Shown one piece after another: positions 63,588 through 64,000 of a stretch of DNA of 64,000 nt. Every line of letters begins with the position of its first letter. The stretch's first letter is position 1. The notes beneath the pieces are model-generated. The model had not been told where the DNA came from, did not search any database, and worked only from the letters and a program-made list of their open reading frames with translations. The translations under genes were made by a program, and so were the position numbers. The DNA comes from Ophiura sarsii (lineage: Eukaryota; Echinodermata; Ophiuroidea; Amphilepidida; Ophiuridae). The stretch spans positions 310,001 to 374,000 of the forward strand of contig CM069444.1 in NCBI GenBank assembly GCA_035610835.1, read 5' to 3'.

Positions 63588-64000
63588 TAATGGGGTGTTT
63601 TTGTTTTTGTTTGTGGGTTCTTTTTTGGGGAGGTTCCTCAATGATTATGTGCACTGACCTTCTCATGGAAAAGTTAAATAATTCATTTATCCTAGCCTAC
63701 CCAGAGAAAATCAATATGATCACGTATTTATATAATCTTTGTTATCCTGATGATTTCCAAATTTAAGGACAACCTCTAAAAGTCCGTCTAGAAGACTCTC
63801 GCCAGTGACCCACGAGGAGAAATATTTTTAAAAAAGGACACCCAATAATATATTATGTGCTATACAAAACTACACGTTTATAAGTTGTAAAAAGTAACTA
63901 TTTCTCAAATCTGACATAGTTATTTACAGATAGTCGTGTCGCAGGATTTTCCAGCGTTGATAGGCTTACACAAACAAACAGGTCTCTGACCCCCGGGGTT
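63588..64000. repeat. Right copy of the window-spanning direct repeat
   Basis: Same orientation and about the same length as 683-1114, still matching at the last base of the window. By analogy with the left copy, SDR-R exon 4 is expected about 0.8 kb beyond the window, near coordinate 64790-64940. Confidence 0.85.

Overview
This is animal nuclear DNA: AT-rich, genes split into short exons by GT-AG introns, and roughly two thirds or more interspersed repeats. The mix (Penelope-like, CR1/L2-like and Tc1/mariner-like elements, many fold-back MITEs, tRNA-derived SINE heads, long poly-C/poly-G tracts, frequent 'taggcctac' words) suggests an invertebrate deuterostome. I favour an echinoderm but cannot prove it. 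A 100-N scaffold gap lies at 26408-26507.

Two gene families can be supported. (1) A 4-hydroxyphenylpyruvate dioxygenase gene (HPD, tyrosine catabolism) runs on the minus strand from the ATG at 35195 to the stop at 6620. Twelve of an expected thirteen coding exons are found, 350 codons in all. The missing exon (about 35 residues) falls in the interval holding the gap. (2) A short-chain dehydrogenase/reductase (SDR, C-factor/sniffer-like) is present as three partial copies. A left minus-strand copy has exons 1 and 4 at 3924-4055 and 1883-2032. A middle plus-strand copy has exons 1-4 between 45833 and 57494. A right minus-strand copy has the last exon at 62357-62581. Together the five exons give a 248-residue protein, but no copy is complete in the window.

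Layout: 1-527 Penelope-like remnant; 683-4055 left SDR copy; 4341-5412 mariner-like fold-back element; 6620-35195 HPD with repeat-filled introns; about 36390-44080 a large diverged palindrome centred on 41309; 45833-57725 middle SDR copy, whose introns hold a truncated LINE, a 19-bp minisatellite and several MITEs, and whose exon 4 runs into a Tc1 transposase fragment; 57769-61760 MITEs and tRNA-like repeats; 61806-62210 SGNH-hydrolase fragment of a retroelement; 62357-64000 right SDR copy. A direct repeat (683-1114 and 63588-64000) sits in the same intron of the left and right SDR copies, pointing to a segmental duplication.

The most unusual feature is in HPD. The 3' part of its penultimate exon, with the splice donor, is tandemly repeated with a 74-bp period at 8743-9262, giving six identical 5' splice sites in a row. 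The repeated piece carries the codon for the third iron-binding residue. Other notable structures are the large palindrome with a hAT MITE in one arm and the empty site in the other, a LINE embedded in a minisatellite, and a 21-bp minisatellite nested inside one unit of a 70-bp minisatellite.
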